Shown piece by piece: positions 35,404 to 42,948 of a stretch of DNA of 64,000 nucleotides; within the stretch, counting starts at the first letter, position 1, and each line of letters starts with the position of its first letter. The notes beneath the pieces were generated by a model that had not been told where the DNA came from, did not search any database, and was given only the letters and a program-made list of their open reading frames with translations. Source of the stretch: Phycisphaerales bacterium (GTDB taxonomy: Bacteria; Planctomycetota; Phycisphaerae; Phycisphaerales; UBA1924); contig JANQQR010000022.1 in assembly GCA_028289195.1 (NCBI GenBank), forward strand, positions 62,001-126,000, written 5' to 3'. A program made the position numbers and the translations under genes.

Positions 35404-38124
35404 GTGCCCGAACTCCCCTTTCAACTCGGCCCGTTCGAGGTGCAGCGCGAGGTCGGTCGCGGCGGCATGGGCGTGGTCTACCTCGGGCGCGACACCACGC
35501 TCGACCGGCCCGTCGCCATCAAGGCCCTGCCCGAGCACCTCGCCGAGGACCCCGAGCGACTGGCGCGATTCGAGCGCGAGGCACGCACGCTGGCGCAGCT
35601 GAGCCACCCCAACGTCGCGGGGATCTACGGCGTCGAGGAGCAGGACGGCACCCGGTACCTGGTGCTGGAGTACGTCGAGGGCGAGACCCTCGCCGATCGC
35701 CTGGCGCGCGGGGCGATGCCGATCCAGGACGCCATCGAGACGTGCGCGCAGATCGCCGCGGGTGTCGATGCCGCCCACGACTCGGGCATCGTCCATCGCG
35801 ACCTCAAGCCGGCGAACGTGAAGCTCACGCCCGACGGCAGGGTCAAGGTGCTCGACTTCGGCCTGGCCAAGGCCGACGACGCCCAGGGGACCAGCGCGGG
35901 CTCGTCGACCGAGTCGCCCACGATCACCTCGCCCCTCTCGCCTCACCCTGAGCACTCCCCGACGATCGCGGGCGCGATCCTCGGGACCGCTGCGTACATG
36001 AGCCCGGAGCAGGCGCGCGGGCGCCCGGTGGACAAGCGCACCGACATCTGGTCGTTCGGCGTCATTCTCTACGAATGCCTGACCGGCGCCGGGCCCTTCG
36101 CCGGCGAGACGGCGACGGACTCGATCGGCGCCGTTCTGCACAAGGACGTCGATCTCGGCCCGATCTCTCGCGCGGCTCCCGCGGGCGTGACGCGCCTGCT
36201 CGAGCGCTGCTTCAGGCGAGATCCCGCGCGCCGACAGCAGTCGATCGGCGATGCGCGCATCGAATTGGAAGACGCGGCACGCCAGCTGGAATCCGGCGAG
36301 GGTGCGCACGCGCAGAGCTCCGCTCGCCGTTCGGTGTTCTGGCCGGCTGCGTGCGTGATCCTCGTGGCGGCGCTCGTCGGCGCGCTCGTGCTCCGGCCGG
36401 CGCCGTCGTCGACCCCGTCGGGCGGCGGTCTGAACATCTCGTCGATGTCGCAGGTCACCGACGAGAACGGCATCGAGACGCACCCGGCGCTCTCGCCCGA
36501 CGGGCGGACGGTGGTGTACGGCCTGCGCAACGGGGCCACCCGCGACATCTACTCGCTGCGTGTCGGGGGCGAGAATCCGATCAACCTGACCGCCGGATCC
36601 GGAGCCGACGACCGCGATCCCACATTCAGCCCGGACGGTGAGCAGATCGCCTTCGTCTCGTCGCGCGACGGCGGCGGCATCTTCCTGATGGGCGCAACCG
36701 GCGAGAACCCCCGGCGCATCACGACCGGAGGATTCGACCCTGCGTGGTCCCCCGACGGACGCCGGATCATGTTCACAACCGACGACGTGCAGGATCCGTA
36801 CAGCCGCACGATGCTCGGCGCGATCCGCGTGTACGACGTCGAGACGCGCCAGACCACCGAGTTGGACACCGGGGGGACCCCGGGGCCGATGGGGACGAGC
36901 TTCACCGACGCCGTGGGCGCGGTGTGGTCTCCGGACGGATCGCGCATCGCGTTCTGGGCGAGCGCCTCGGGCCAGCGCGACATCTTCACGGCGCCCGCGA
37001 GCGGAGGCGACCGAGTTGCGCTGACAAGCGACGTCGCGACCGACTGGAACCCGATGTGGTCGGCCGACGGATCGCGGGTGCTGTTCGTCAGCGACCGGCT
37101 CGGGCGCCCGAATCTCTGGTCCGTCCGGGTCGACCCGGCCACGGGCGGGCCCGACGGGGAACCCGAGCCCGTGACGCTCGGACCTGCAATCCTGGAGGAA
37201 GCGGCGATCTCCCTGGACGGGAGCAGGATCGTGTTCACCTCGAGCATCGTGCGCCATCGCATCCATCGCGTCGGGTTCGATCTGGAAACCGAGACGCTGA
37301 CCGGGGAGCCGCGCACCGTGTACGAATCGGCCCGCGAGATCATCCAGCCCGACGCGACGCCGGACGGCGGGTTGATCGTGGCCCGCAGCGGCCCGCCACA
37401 CGAAGACCTCTACCTGATCGACGGCGACGGCTCGAGCCACCGGCGCCTGACGAACGATCTGTTCAAGGACCGAGGCCCGCAGATTTCCGACGACGGTCGC
37501 GCGATCACCTTTTATTCGAACCGTGACGGGATGTACCGGGTCTGGGAGATCCAGAGCGACGGCACGGGCATGCAACCGATCACTCCGCGCGACCTGGGGG
37601 AACTCACCACCCACGGCTGGACCCCGGACCGGAGTCTTCTCGCGGCCAGCAGGGTTTCAACCGACGCGCTCCGGTCGTTCGTATTCGAGCAATCCGAGAG
37701 CGGCGGGTTCTCTGTGCACCTCCCCGAGATCTTGGGCTTCCGGGTTGAGGAGTTCTCGCCCGACAGATCGATGCTCCTGGGAACGCTTTCCCTCGAGGCT
37801 GGAGGGGAAGCGCTCGGTGTGCTCGATATCGAGACCGGAGAGGTCATGGATGTCGCGCGACTCGACGGGATACCGGCGCCGGGCGTGAACGCTGGTTCCG
37901 CCGACTGGCTGGATTCGACGCGCGTGATCGCCTGGCACAACACACTGGCAACACTCTTCGTCGTCGACGTGCGCACGGGGCGCACCCAGCGGGTGCCTTC
38001 TGACCTGCGCGGCCCAATCGCCCTGACATCAGCGAATGATGGCACCGAACTGATCCTGGTTCATCAGGGGCTCGACTCGGACGTGTGGCTGCTGGAAGTT
38101 GAGGACGGGTCGGAGGAGCAATAG
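35404..38124 (+). CDS. Receptor-like Ser/Thr kinase 9 with TolB-type propeller
   Basis: A 906-residue paralogue with a drifted N-terminus ([18 protein letters not shown]). K40, HRDLKPAN with D133, DFG D151; membrane helix near 304-325 ([20 protein letters not shown]). Its sensor resembles that of kinase 2: [19 protein letters not shown] against GGFNAINLTDTPDVRESAP, then [19 protein letters not shown] and [15 protein letters not shown]. So kinases 2 and 9, 28 kb apart, share a sensor subtype. The stop lies 4 bp from that of the convergent M16 gene. Confidence 0.92.
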   Translation: MPELPFQLGPFEVQREVGRGGMGVVYLGRDTTLDRPVAIKALPEHLAEDPERLARFEREARTLAQLSHPNVAGIYGVEEQDGTRYLVLEYVEGETLADRLARGAMPIQDAIETCAQIAAGVDAAHDSGIVHRDLKPANVKLTPDGRVKVLDFGLAKADDAQGTSAGSSTESPTITSPLSPHPEHSPTIAGAILGTAAYMSPEQARGRPVDKRTDIWSFGVILYECLTGAGPFAGETATDSIGAVLHKDVDLGPISRAAPAGVTRLLERCFRRDPARRQQSIGDARIELEDAARQLESGEGAHAQSSARRSVFWPAACVILVAALVGALVLRPAPSSTPSGGGLNISSMSQVTDENGIETHPALSPDGRTVVYGLRNGATRDIYSLRVGGENPINLTAGSGADDRDPTFSPDGEQIAFVSSRDGGGIFLMGATGENPRRITTGGFDPAWSPDGRRIMFTTDDVQDPYSRTMLGAIRVYDVETRQTTELDTGGTPGPMGTSFTDAVGAVWSPDGSRIAFWASASGQRDIFTAPASGGDRVALTSDVATDWNPMWSADGSRVLFVSDRLGRPNLWSVRVDPATGGPDGEPEPVTLGPAILEEAAISLDGSRIVFTSSIVRHRIHRVGFDLETETLTGEPRTVYESAREIIQPDATPDGGLIVARSGPPHEDLYLIDGDGSSHRRLTNDLFKDRGPQISDDGRAITFYSNRDGMYRVWEIQSDGTGMQPITPRDLGELTTHGWTPDRSLLAASRVSTDALRSFVFEQSESGGFSVHLPEILGFRVEEFSPDRSMLLGTLSLEAGGEALGVLDIETGEVMDVARLDGIPAPGVNAGSADWLDSTRVIAWHNTLATLFVVDVRTGRTQRVPSDLRGPIALTSANDGTELILVHQGLDSDVWLLEVEDGSEEQ

Positions 38125-38128
38125 CCCC

Positions 38129-39370
38129 CTACCGCTTCAGCTCCAGCGCCGACGGCCCCAGCGTGCACACCGTGATCTCGCCCAGCGAGCGCGCGCTCAG
38201 GTAGTCGTTCACGCCCTCCAGCGTGACGGCGTCCACGTTCGAGGCGAGCTCTTCGAGCGTGCGGGCGCGACCGATCTTGCGCACGTCCGCCGCCAATGCG
38301 CTGGCTCGGGCGCTGGTGCTCTCGCCGCTCATCACCAGGCGCGACTTCATCCCCACGATCGCGCGATCGAATTCGCTCTGGGTCACGGTGCCGGCGCTGG
38401 TGTTGATCCGCTCGAGCTCGCCCAGCAGCACGTCGAGCGTCTCCTGGGCGCGCTCGGGGGTCGTGCCGGAGTAGGCGACGCTGCGCCCGTAGTCCTTGTC
38501 GGCCCCGTAGCTGGCCCACACGCTGTAGCACAGAGCGCGCTTCTCGCGCACCTCGGTGAAGAGGCGTCCGGACATGCCGCCCGAGAGCACGGCGGTCGCG
38601 GTGCGCTCGAGCCAGCAGGCGGGGTCGCTCTCGGTGGGCGAGTCCCAGGCGATCGCGATGTGGCACTGGTTGGTCTCGTCGTCAAGGTGGTGGGCGCCGC
38701 GGTCCGTGGTGTCGGTCATCTCGATGCCGGGGGCTGCGCCCTCCCACCCCTGGAACAGGGTGTTGAGCTGCTCGGCGGCGCGATCGGGGTCGACATCGCC
38801 GGCGAGCGCCAGGATCGAACCCTCGGGCCGGGCGCGCTCGGCCCACCCCTGCCTCACCTGATCGAGGGAGGCGCGCTCCAGGCCCTCGCGCGTGCCGTAG
38901 CTCGAGCGATTGATCGGCTCGCGGGCGTGGCGGGAGCGCAGCTCGACGATCACGCGCTCCTGCGGGTCGTCGGCGAGGCTGTCGAGGGCCTGCAGGCACA
39001 GGTCGCGGCTGGGCTCGAGGTCGGCCTCGGCGAAGCGCGGGGACCGGACCATGTCGGCCAGCAGGGGCATGGCGGCGCCGAAGTTTTCGCCGAGCATCGT
39101 CGCGCTATAGGAATGATGGAAGGTCCCGACCGAGACGCTGCGGGAGACGCCCAGGGTGTCCAGGGCGTCGGCGTGGGCGCGGCTGTCGAGGTCACCGGCG
39201 CCGCGCTGGACCATTTCTTCCCAGAGGGCGGAGAGGCCGACGGCTTCGCCCGGGTCGCGGGCGGCCCCGGCCGGGACGAGCCAGGAAAGACCCAGCGAGC
39301 GGACCCCGCTGATGCGCTCGCACACGAGGACGAGGCCGCAGGGCAGCCGGTTGACGGAGATCTCGTTCAT
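38129..39370 (-). CDS. M16-family peptidase homologue lacking zinc ligands
   Basis: A 413-residue two-domain M16 (pitrilysin/MPP) protein. ATG 39370 (MNEISVNRLPCGLVLV) is chosen by family alignment and by a TAGACT box 10 nt upstream. Active M16 enzymes have HxxEH in GLAHFLEHM; here the segment at 45-53 is GLSALWEEM, so both zinc histidines are replaced (A48, E52) while E51 remains. Later conserved parts are present: GESTSARASALA near residue 340 and ALCYSVWASYG. It is therefore probably a non-catalytic subunit that pairs with an active partner, as bacterial M16 pairs do. No partner gene is in the window. Confidence 0.85.
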   Translation of the reverse strand: MNEISVNRLPCGLVLVCERISGVRSLGLSWLVPAGAARDPGEAVGLSALWEEMVQRGAGDLDSRAHADALDTLGVSRSVSVGTFHHSYSATMLGENFGAAMPLLADMVRSPRFAEADLEPSRDLCLQALDSLADDPQERVIVELRSRHAREPINRSSYGTREGLERASLDQVRQGWAERARPEGSILALAGDVDPDRAAEQLNTLFQGWEGAAPGIEMTDTTDRGAHHLDDETNQCHIAIAWDSPTESDPACWLERTATAVLSGGMSGRLFTEVREKRALCYSVWASYGADKDYGRSVAYSGTTPERAQETLDVLLGELERINTSAGTVTQSEFDRAIVGMKSRLVMSGESTSARASALAADVRKIGRARTLEELASNVDAVTLEGVNDYLSARSLGEITVCTLGPSALELKR

Positions 39371-39380
39371 ATCGGGCGTG

Positions 39381-39386
39381 AGTCTA
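39381..39386 (-). promoter_or_regulatory. -10 box TAGACT, M16 gene
   Basis: On the minus strand TAGACT lies 10 nt before ATG 39370, giving a near-leaderless transcript. Confidence 0.45.
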
Positions 39387-39562
39387 TCGGGACGCGGCGG
39401 GCGGGCGCGCGACCGGCGCAATCGGCACAGGGGGCAGGGGCCATCCCCCGGTCGGCACGGCTTGACGTCGCGGCGTGTCACCGGGCCCGAATCGCTCGAT
39501 ATTCAGGGAAGAAGACGCGATGGAACATCGCTGTTGCGCCCACCGGGCGGGGAGATCGTGAC

Positions 39563-40261
39563 GTGCGCCGATTCATCCTCTATTTCATGACGCTGGTCCT
39601 GTTTTCGGGGTCCATCGTCGCGTTCCTGTACAGCCGCCAGGAGGCTGAAAAGCACCAGGCGCGCGTGGACTCGGTGCGTGACGCCATCGAGCGTCTGGAG
39701 CGCCAGATCCGTGTGCAGGCCGCCACCGGCGAGATCGAGCTGAACGGTCGCGGGTGGCCCAAGACCATCGATCCCGACTGGTTCAAGGAAGACACGCCCA
39801 TCAACGTGATGGTTCCGACCAATCGCCCGTGGCTGGAGATTGCCTCGTCGCTCGACGAGAGCCTGGACCACCCGACGATCCGCCAGACGGTGACCGAGAA
39901 TCTCGCGTCCTTCTGGTACAACCCGGCGACGGGGCGCGTGCGCGCCCGGATCGGGCCGCAGGTGTCGGACCGCAAGGCGCTGGATCTCTACAACTCGATG
40001 AACGGCTCGGCGGTGGCCACGCTGTTCGACAGCGAGGTCGAGACGGTCGCCGAGGGCGGCGTCGCGTCGAACCCGCGATACGAAGAGTTGCTGAACCCGG
40101 ACGAGCAGGCCGAGCCGATGATCGTCGTGCGTCGTCGCGAGCCCAAAAATCTCCAGCGCAGCACGCCCGAAGTGGTGACGCCGGCGAACGCGCAGCAGGA
40201 TGAGAACGCCGAGGGCGAGAAGCTCAGCGAAGCGTCTAACGACGACGATGCCGGCAACTAG
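39563..40261 (+). CDS. Bitopic membrane protein with coiled coil, unknown function
   Basis: A 232-residue protein. I take GTG 39563 (VRRFILYFMTLVLFSGS), with GGGGAG 9 nt upstream. The frame is open for 1.4 kb further only because it crosses the M16 gene. Residues 4-21 are one membrane helix, followed by a charged coiled coil (SRQEAEKHQARVDSVRDAIE, about 22-48). The next part has RGWPKTIDPDWF, PTNRPWLEIA and FWYNPATGRVRARIG, which recalls pseudopilin-like proteins that end a short domain with a WYN/GxGR-type strand. The acidic C-terminus looks disordered. No firm family. Confidence 0.65.
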   Translation: MRRFILYFMTLVLFSGSIVAFLYSRQEAEKHQARVDSVRDAIERLERQIRVQAATGEIELNGRGWPKTIDPDWFKEDTPINVMVPTNRPWLEIASSLDESLDHPTIRQTVTENLASFWYNPATGRVRARIGPQVSDRKALDLYNSMNGSAVATLFDSEVETVAEGGVASNPRYEELLNPDEQAEPMIVVRRREPKNLQRSTPEVVTPANAQQDENAEGEKLSEASNDDDAGN

Positions 40262-40571
40262 GCCGCCGGTTGGAAACTCCCATTATCAGGGAAGATCGGC
40301 GCATCGGCGCGATCGGTGACGTTGCGCGCGAGCGTCGCGGGGCCCGCGAGCGCCGCGGGCGCTCCGGCACGCGCACGCGCCCCCGATGTGCCGGAGCTCG
40401 AGATGAGCCCATCCACCGCGCACAGCATTTGTTGCGCTTGGAGTGAAGTTCCAAGAACACTATGGCCGAAATACGCCAACAGCTGTACAGTTGTCCGACG
40501 TGGAAGAGCGCGCGCTCATCCGCACCACAGTTGGACGTTCCTCAAGCTCCGATTCAATGAGGAGGTCATCG
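40262..40571 (+). other. Intergenic region upstream of the Lys-rich gene
   Basis: A 310-bp gap. It holds a 19-bp inverted repeat at 40437-40455 (CTTGGA, 7-nt spacer, TCCAAG), a possible operator or hairpin, and GGAGG at 40561-40565 for the downstream gene. I see no convincing gene. Confidence 0.5.
40437..40455. promoter_or_regulatory. Inverted repeat CTTGGA-N7-TCCAAG
   Basis: Perfect 6-bp arms in the region upstream of the histone-like gene, about 117 bp before its ATG. It may be a dimeric regulator site; no T-tract follows, so a terminator is unlikely. Confidence 0.35.
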
Positions 40572-40853
40572 ATGGCCAAGAAGAAGAGGACAGCGAAGAA
40601 ACGCGCGACGCGCAAGAAGGCGACCCGTAAGAAGGCCGCACGCAAGAAGGCGACGCGCAAGAAGGCGACCCGTAAGAAGGCCGCACGCAAGAAGACCAAG
40701 AAGAAGGCAACGCGGAAGAAGGCCACTCGCAAGAAGGCGACTCGCAAGAAGGCCAAGAAGAAGGCCACCCGCAAGAAGGCGACTCGCAAGAAGGCCACCC
40801 GCAAGAAGGCCAAGAAGAAGGCGGCCCGTCGCAAGGTCCGCCGCAAGAAGTAG
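40572..40853 (+). CDS. Lys/Arg-repeat histone-like protein
   Basis: A 93-residue protein made almost only of K, R, A and T. Start ATG 40572 with GGAGG 6 nt upstream. From residue 9 on, the pentapeptide ATRKK or AARKK recurs with KK and KAKKK interruptions, ending RRKVRRKK. This composition is like the C-terminal tails of histone H1 and of bacterial Hc1/AlgP-type and extended HU proteins, which bind DNA without sequence preference. Nucleoid compaction is the likely role. The 15-bp coding repeat makes copy number prone to slippage. A strong terminator follows, so it is a single-gene transcript. A second basic protein lies at 52624. Confidence 0.8.
   Translation: MAKKKRTAKKRATRKKATRKKAARKKATRKKATRKKAARKKTKKKATRKKATRKKATRKKAKKKATRKKATRKKATRKKAKKKAARRKVRRKK
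40600..40830 (+). repeat. Tandem 15-bp coding repeat (ATRKK units)
   Basis: Degenerate repeats of AAGAAGGC plus GACCCGT or GCACGC, each encoding one KKATR or KKAAR unit. They account for most of the histone-like gene. Confidence 0.7.
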
Positions 40854-40890
40854 GGCCTGACAGGCCAGATTCTTGCTCTCAAGATCACGC

Positions 40891-40926
40891 AGGAGCCGGC
40901 GCCCGTCGCCGGCTCCTGTTGTTTTT
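40891..40926 (+). terminator. Rho-independent terminator
   Basis: Eleven-base arms AGGAGCCGGCG (40891-40901) and CGCCGGCTCCT (40907-40917) with loop CCCGT, then GTTGTTTTT. It lies 38 bp after the histone-like gene and insulates it from the ferredoxin gene. Confidence 0.9.
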
Positions 40927-40956
40927 GGCCCCGGGGTGCAGCCCCCGCCCCGCGGC

Positions 40957-40962
40957 TATAGT
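40957..40962 (+). promoter_or_regulatory. -10 box TATAGT, ferredoxin promoter
   Basis: GGCTATAGT lies 63 nt before the ferredoxin ATG and just after the terminator. Confidence 0.5.
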
Positions 40963-41025
40963 CTGCTCCCCCGGGCGGCACGTGGGACGCCGCCCGCCAC
41001 ACTCGCGACCAAGGGCTACGACACG

Positions 41026-41292
41026 ATGCCACACATCATTGCCGAACCGTGCATCGGAACCAAGGACACCTCGTGCGTTGAGGTCTGCCCGGTGGACTGC
41101 ATCCACCCGACCAAGGACGACGCCGATTTCGAGGGCGCCGAGCAGCTGTTCATCGACCCGGACACGTGCATCGACTGCGGCCTGTGCGTCGACGAATGCC
41201 CGGTCAAGGCGATCTACCCCGAGGAAGATCTGCCCGAGCAGTGGAACAACTACGTCCAGCTCAACGTCGAGTACTACGAGAACCAGGGCTAG
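41026..41292 (+). CDS. fdxA: 7Fe ferredoxin (3Fe-4S plus 4Fe-4S)
   Basis: An 88-residue cytoplasmic electron carrier. ATG 41026 begins MPHIIAEPCIGTKDTSC, the standard start of FdxA. The first cluster site is C-x7-C-x3-C with a later CP, typical of a 3Fe-4S site with its fourth ligand remote. The second is CIDCGLCVDECPV, a C-x2-C-x2-C-x3-CP 4Fe-4S site. The acidic VDECPVKAIYPEEDLPEQW segment is also characteristic. Such ferredoxins feed electrons to redox enzymes; the partner here is unknown. A hairpin at 41300-41316 lies between its stop and that of the convergent gene. Confidence 0.93.
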   Translation: MPHIIAEPCIGTKDTSCVEVCPVDCIHPTKDDADFEGAEQLFIDPDTCIDCGLCVDECPVKAIYPEEDLPEQWNNYVQLNVEYYENQG

Positions 41293-41299
41293 GGGAACA

Positions 41300-41316
41300 C
41301 CGGGGCCCGACCCCGG
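41300..41316. terminator. Possible bidirectional hairpin
   Basis: CCGGGG-CCCGA-CCCCGG between the convergent ferredoxin gene and the gene ending at 41325. It lacks a T-tract on either side, so it is a weak candidate. Confidence 0.35.
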
Positions 41317-41324
41317 AACCACGT

Positions 41325-41738
41325 TCAAGCGGCCTGCGACTCGTCGCCGGGCTTGGTGCGCACGCCCGAGGGGGCGTCGGCCTTCTCGTTCCAGTCCTCG
41401 GCGTTCGCCAGGTCGATCTCGCTGGGGCATGTCTTTCGATAGCCCAGCAGACGCACGACCTCGAGCACGTCGGTCCACGTCGGGAACGTCTTGCCGTTGG
41501 CCTGCTTGAATGCGTCGATCGCGCACAGGAACAGGAACTGCTCCGGCGTCATCTCGCCTTCCTCGGCGGCCTTGGTGAAATCGGTGCGCCGTCGCCCGGG
41601 CCCGCGCCGGCGATCGAGGTCGACCGATTCACGGTCCTCGCGCAGGTCGCGCCGATCGATCCCGCTGCGACGATCGACGACGCTGTGGGCGCGATCATCG
41701 TCAGACGAACGGTTGTCCGGTTGGTTGGGCGTGCTCAT
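41325..41738 (-). CDS. Small charged hypothetical protein
   Basis: A 137-residue protein starting at ATG 41738. Its first ~50 residues are polar and Arg/Asp-rich, probably disordered (RRSGIDRRDLREDRE, DRRRGPGRRRTD). A compact helical C-terminal part follows (MTPEQFLFLCAIDAFKQANG, FPTWTDVLEVVRLLGYRK) with a helix-turn-helix-like rhythm. I recognise no family. It is convergent with the ferredoxin gene and followed upstream by another small minus-strand gene 84 bp away. It is likely real by its non-random composition. Confidence 0.6.
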   Translation of the reverse strand: MSTPNQPDNRSSDDDRAHSVVDRRSGIDRRDLREDRESVDLDRRRGPGRRRTDFTKAAEEGEMTPEQFLFLCAIDAFKQANGKTFPTWTDVLEVVRLLGYRKTCPSEIDLANAEDWNEKADAPSGVRTKPGDESQAA

Positions 41739-41821
41739 GAAAGAGCTATCGACCCGATCCGGGGGCGGATTGATGGTGGTGCAGGTCCGAGAAGAGCGGG
41801 CCTGCGAGAGGGCGGAGGGGC

Positions 41822-42097
41822 CTAGAGCTCTTCGTCTTCTTCCTCGTCGTCGTCGTCGAGGGCGTCCTCGTCCTCGTCTTCTTCGAACTCGTCGAACTCG
41901 TCGAACTCTTCGTCCTCGTCGTCGCTCCAGGCGAAGTCGTCGTCGTCGTACTCTTCGTCCTCGTCATCGAACATCACGGGGACGCTCGTGCCGGGCGCCA
42001 TCCACGGCGCGTCGGGCGTGAGCGCGGGCTGCCAGTCTCCGGTCCCGAAGAACTCGCGCCCCGATTGCTCCACCGTGATCGGAATGCTCAGCGACAT
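41822..42097 (-). CDS. Small protein with poly-acidic C-terminus
   Basis: A 91-residue protein from ATG 42097 (MSLSIPITVEQS), with an in-frame ATG three codons earlier. The first ~45 residues are ordinary (REFFGTGDWQPALTPDAPWM). The rest is almost only D and E with a few F/Y/W, ending DDDDEEEDEEL. Acidic tails of this kind can mask basic partners or nucleic-acid sites; the window also codes two poly-basic proteins, but a link is only speculation. No known domain. Confidence 0.6.
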   Translation of the reverse strand: MSLSIPITVEQSGREFFGTGDWQPALTPDAPWMAPGTSVPVMFDDEDEEYDDDDFAWSDDEDEEFDEFDEFEEDEDEDALDDDDEEEDEEL

Positions 42098-42162
42098 CGC
42101 GTTCAACCCTCGGCGTGGTCTTTCGACATGGGTCCCGCCCGCCCCTTCCGACGAGCGCCCGG

Positions 42163-42168
42163 TACACT
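42163..42168 (+). promoter_or_regulatory. -10 box TACACT
   Basis: GGTACACT lies 9 nt before a 27-codon ORF at 42178 that leads into the DUF6677 gene. Confidence 0.5.
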
Positions 42169-42177
42169 ACTGACCGC

Positions 42178-42261
42178 ATGGGATCTGTCAATTCCCTGCG
42201 GGGCCCGGCGGCCCAGTTTTTTCGCCGCCGGATTCGAGCCGGACGCGGGGCATCCCGATGA
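42178..42261 (+). CDS. Possible 27-codon leader ORF
   Basis: ATG 42178 to TGA 42261 codes a basic 27-residue peptide (MGSVNSLRGPAAQFFRRRIR and seven more). Its stop overlaps the ATG of the DUF6677 gene (ATGA), and the promoter box lies just upstream. It may serve to start translation on a near-leaderless mRNA and pass ribosomes on to the next gene, which has only a weak ribosome site. It could also be untranslated leader. Confidence 0.3.
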   Translation: MGSVNSLRGPAAQFFRRRIRAGRGASR

Positions 42262-42701
42262 GCCACACCCAACGCGAGACGACCTTTGCGCCCATCTCCG
42301 GCATCGCCGCCGTTGCGCTGCCGGGCCTGGGCCATGTCGTGCGGGGTGAGGCCAAGCGGGGAGGGCTCATCTTCCTCGGGGTCATGGGCCTGTTCCTCGG
42401 AGGGATCCTCATCGGTGGGATCGACGTGATCGATCGCGCCAACGACTTCTGGTGGTTCGTGCTCCAGGCCGGCGTCGGGCCCGTGGCCTTCGGCGCCGAA
42501 TGGCTGCACCAGACACGCTTTGCGGCCGACCCCGCGATCCAGTCGCTGGGCAAGGTCAACGAGGTGGGCTCGCTCTACGCGGCGCTCGCGGGGCTCGTGA
42601 ACCTCATCGCGATCATCGACGCGTTCTGGCCGGACGTCCGCCCGGCGCCGCAGGACGAGCGCCGGGCCGGATCACCCGGCAGCGGAGGGGACGGGTCGTG
42701 A
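42258..42701 (+). CDS. DUF6677-type membrane protein
   Basis: A 147-residue protein with several hydrophobic helices: AAVALPGLGHVVRGEAKRGG followed by LIFLGVMGLFLGGILIGGI, then LQAGVGPVAFGAEWL and LYAALAGLVNLIAIIDAF. The pattern of a glycine-rich first hairpin (PGLGH...G...RG) with later AGLVNLIAIIDAF is what I know from DUF6677, a family mostly of Planctomycetota. Function unknown. The stop overlaps the next gene's GTG by 4 bp. Confidence 0.7.
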   Translation: MSHTQRETTFAPISGIAAVALPGLGHVVRGEAKRGGLIFLGVMGLFLGGILIGGIDVIDRANDFWWFVLQAGVGPVAFGAEWLHQTRFAADPAIQSLGKVNEVGSLYAALAGLVNLIAIIDAFWPDVRPAPQDERRAGSPGSGGDGS

Positions 42702-42934
42702 CCTGGCTCCTGGCCTACACCCCGTTCGTCGACCCGCTGGACCTCCACGATGTCTGGTGGCTGACGCTCGCGCCGCTGGCGCTGGGCATCTCGATCGCCT
42801 ACAAGGCCGTCCGCGTGCCGACGCTCGAGGAATTCTGGAAGGGCGTCCTGGTGATGACCGCCCAGATCATCATGGGGATGATCGGCCTGGGTGTGCTGGT
42901 CTACCTGGTGATCGAGGTGTTCTTCGGGCTCTGA
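42698..42934 (+). CDS. Small two-helix membrane protein
   Basis: A 78-residue protein. GTG 42698 overlaps the stop of the DUF6677 gene (GTGA), so the two are coupled. It has two hydrophobic helices (DVWWLTLAPLALGISIAY and MGMIGLGVLVYLVIEVFF) flanking a short charged loop (VRVPTLEEFWKG). This pairing with DUF6677 suggests a two-protein membrane complex. No catalytic motif is seen. Confidence 0.65.
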   Translation: MTWLLAYTPFVDPLDLHDVWWLTLAPLALGISIAYKAVRVPTLEEFWKGVLVMTAQIIMGMIGLGVLVYLVIEVFFGL

Positions 42935-42948
42935 CGCGGGCGCCGGGC

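Noticed and set aside
38099-39562. Long 5' extension of the frame ending at 40261
   Set aside because: It crosses the well-supported M16 gene on the opposite strand; the GTG at 39563 with GGGGAG gives a normal membrane protein.
40600-40830. CRISPR-like regular repeat
   Set aside because: The 15-bp periodicity is coding repeat for ATRKK units; there are no spacers.
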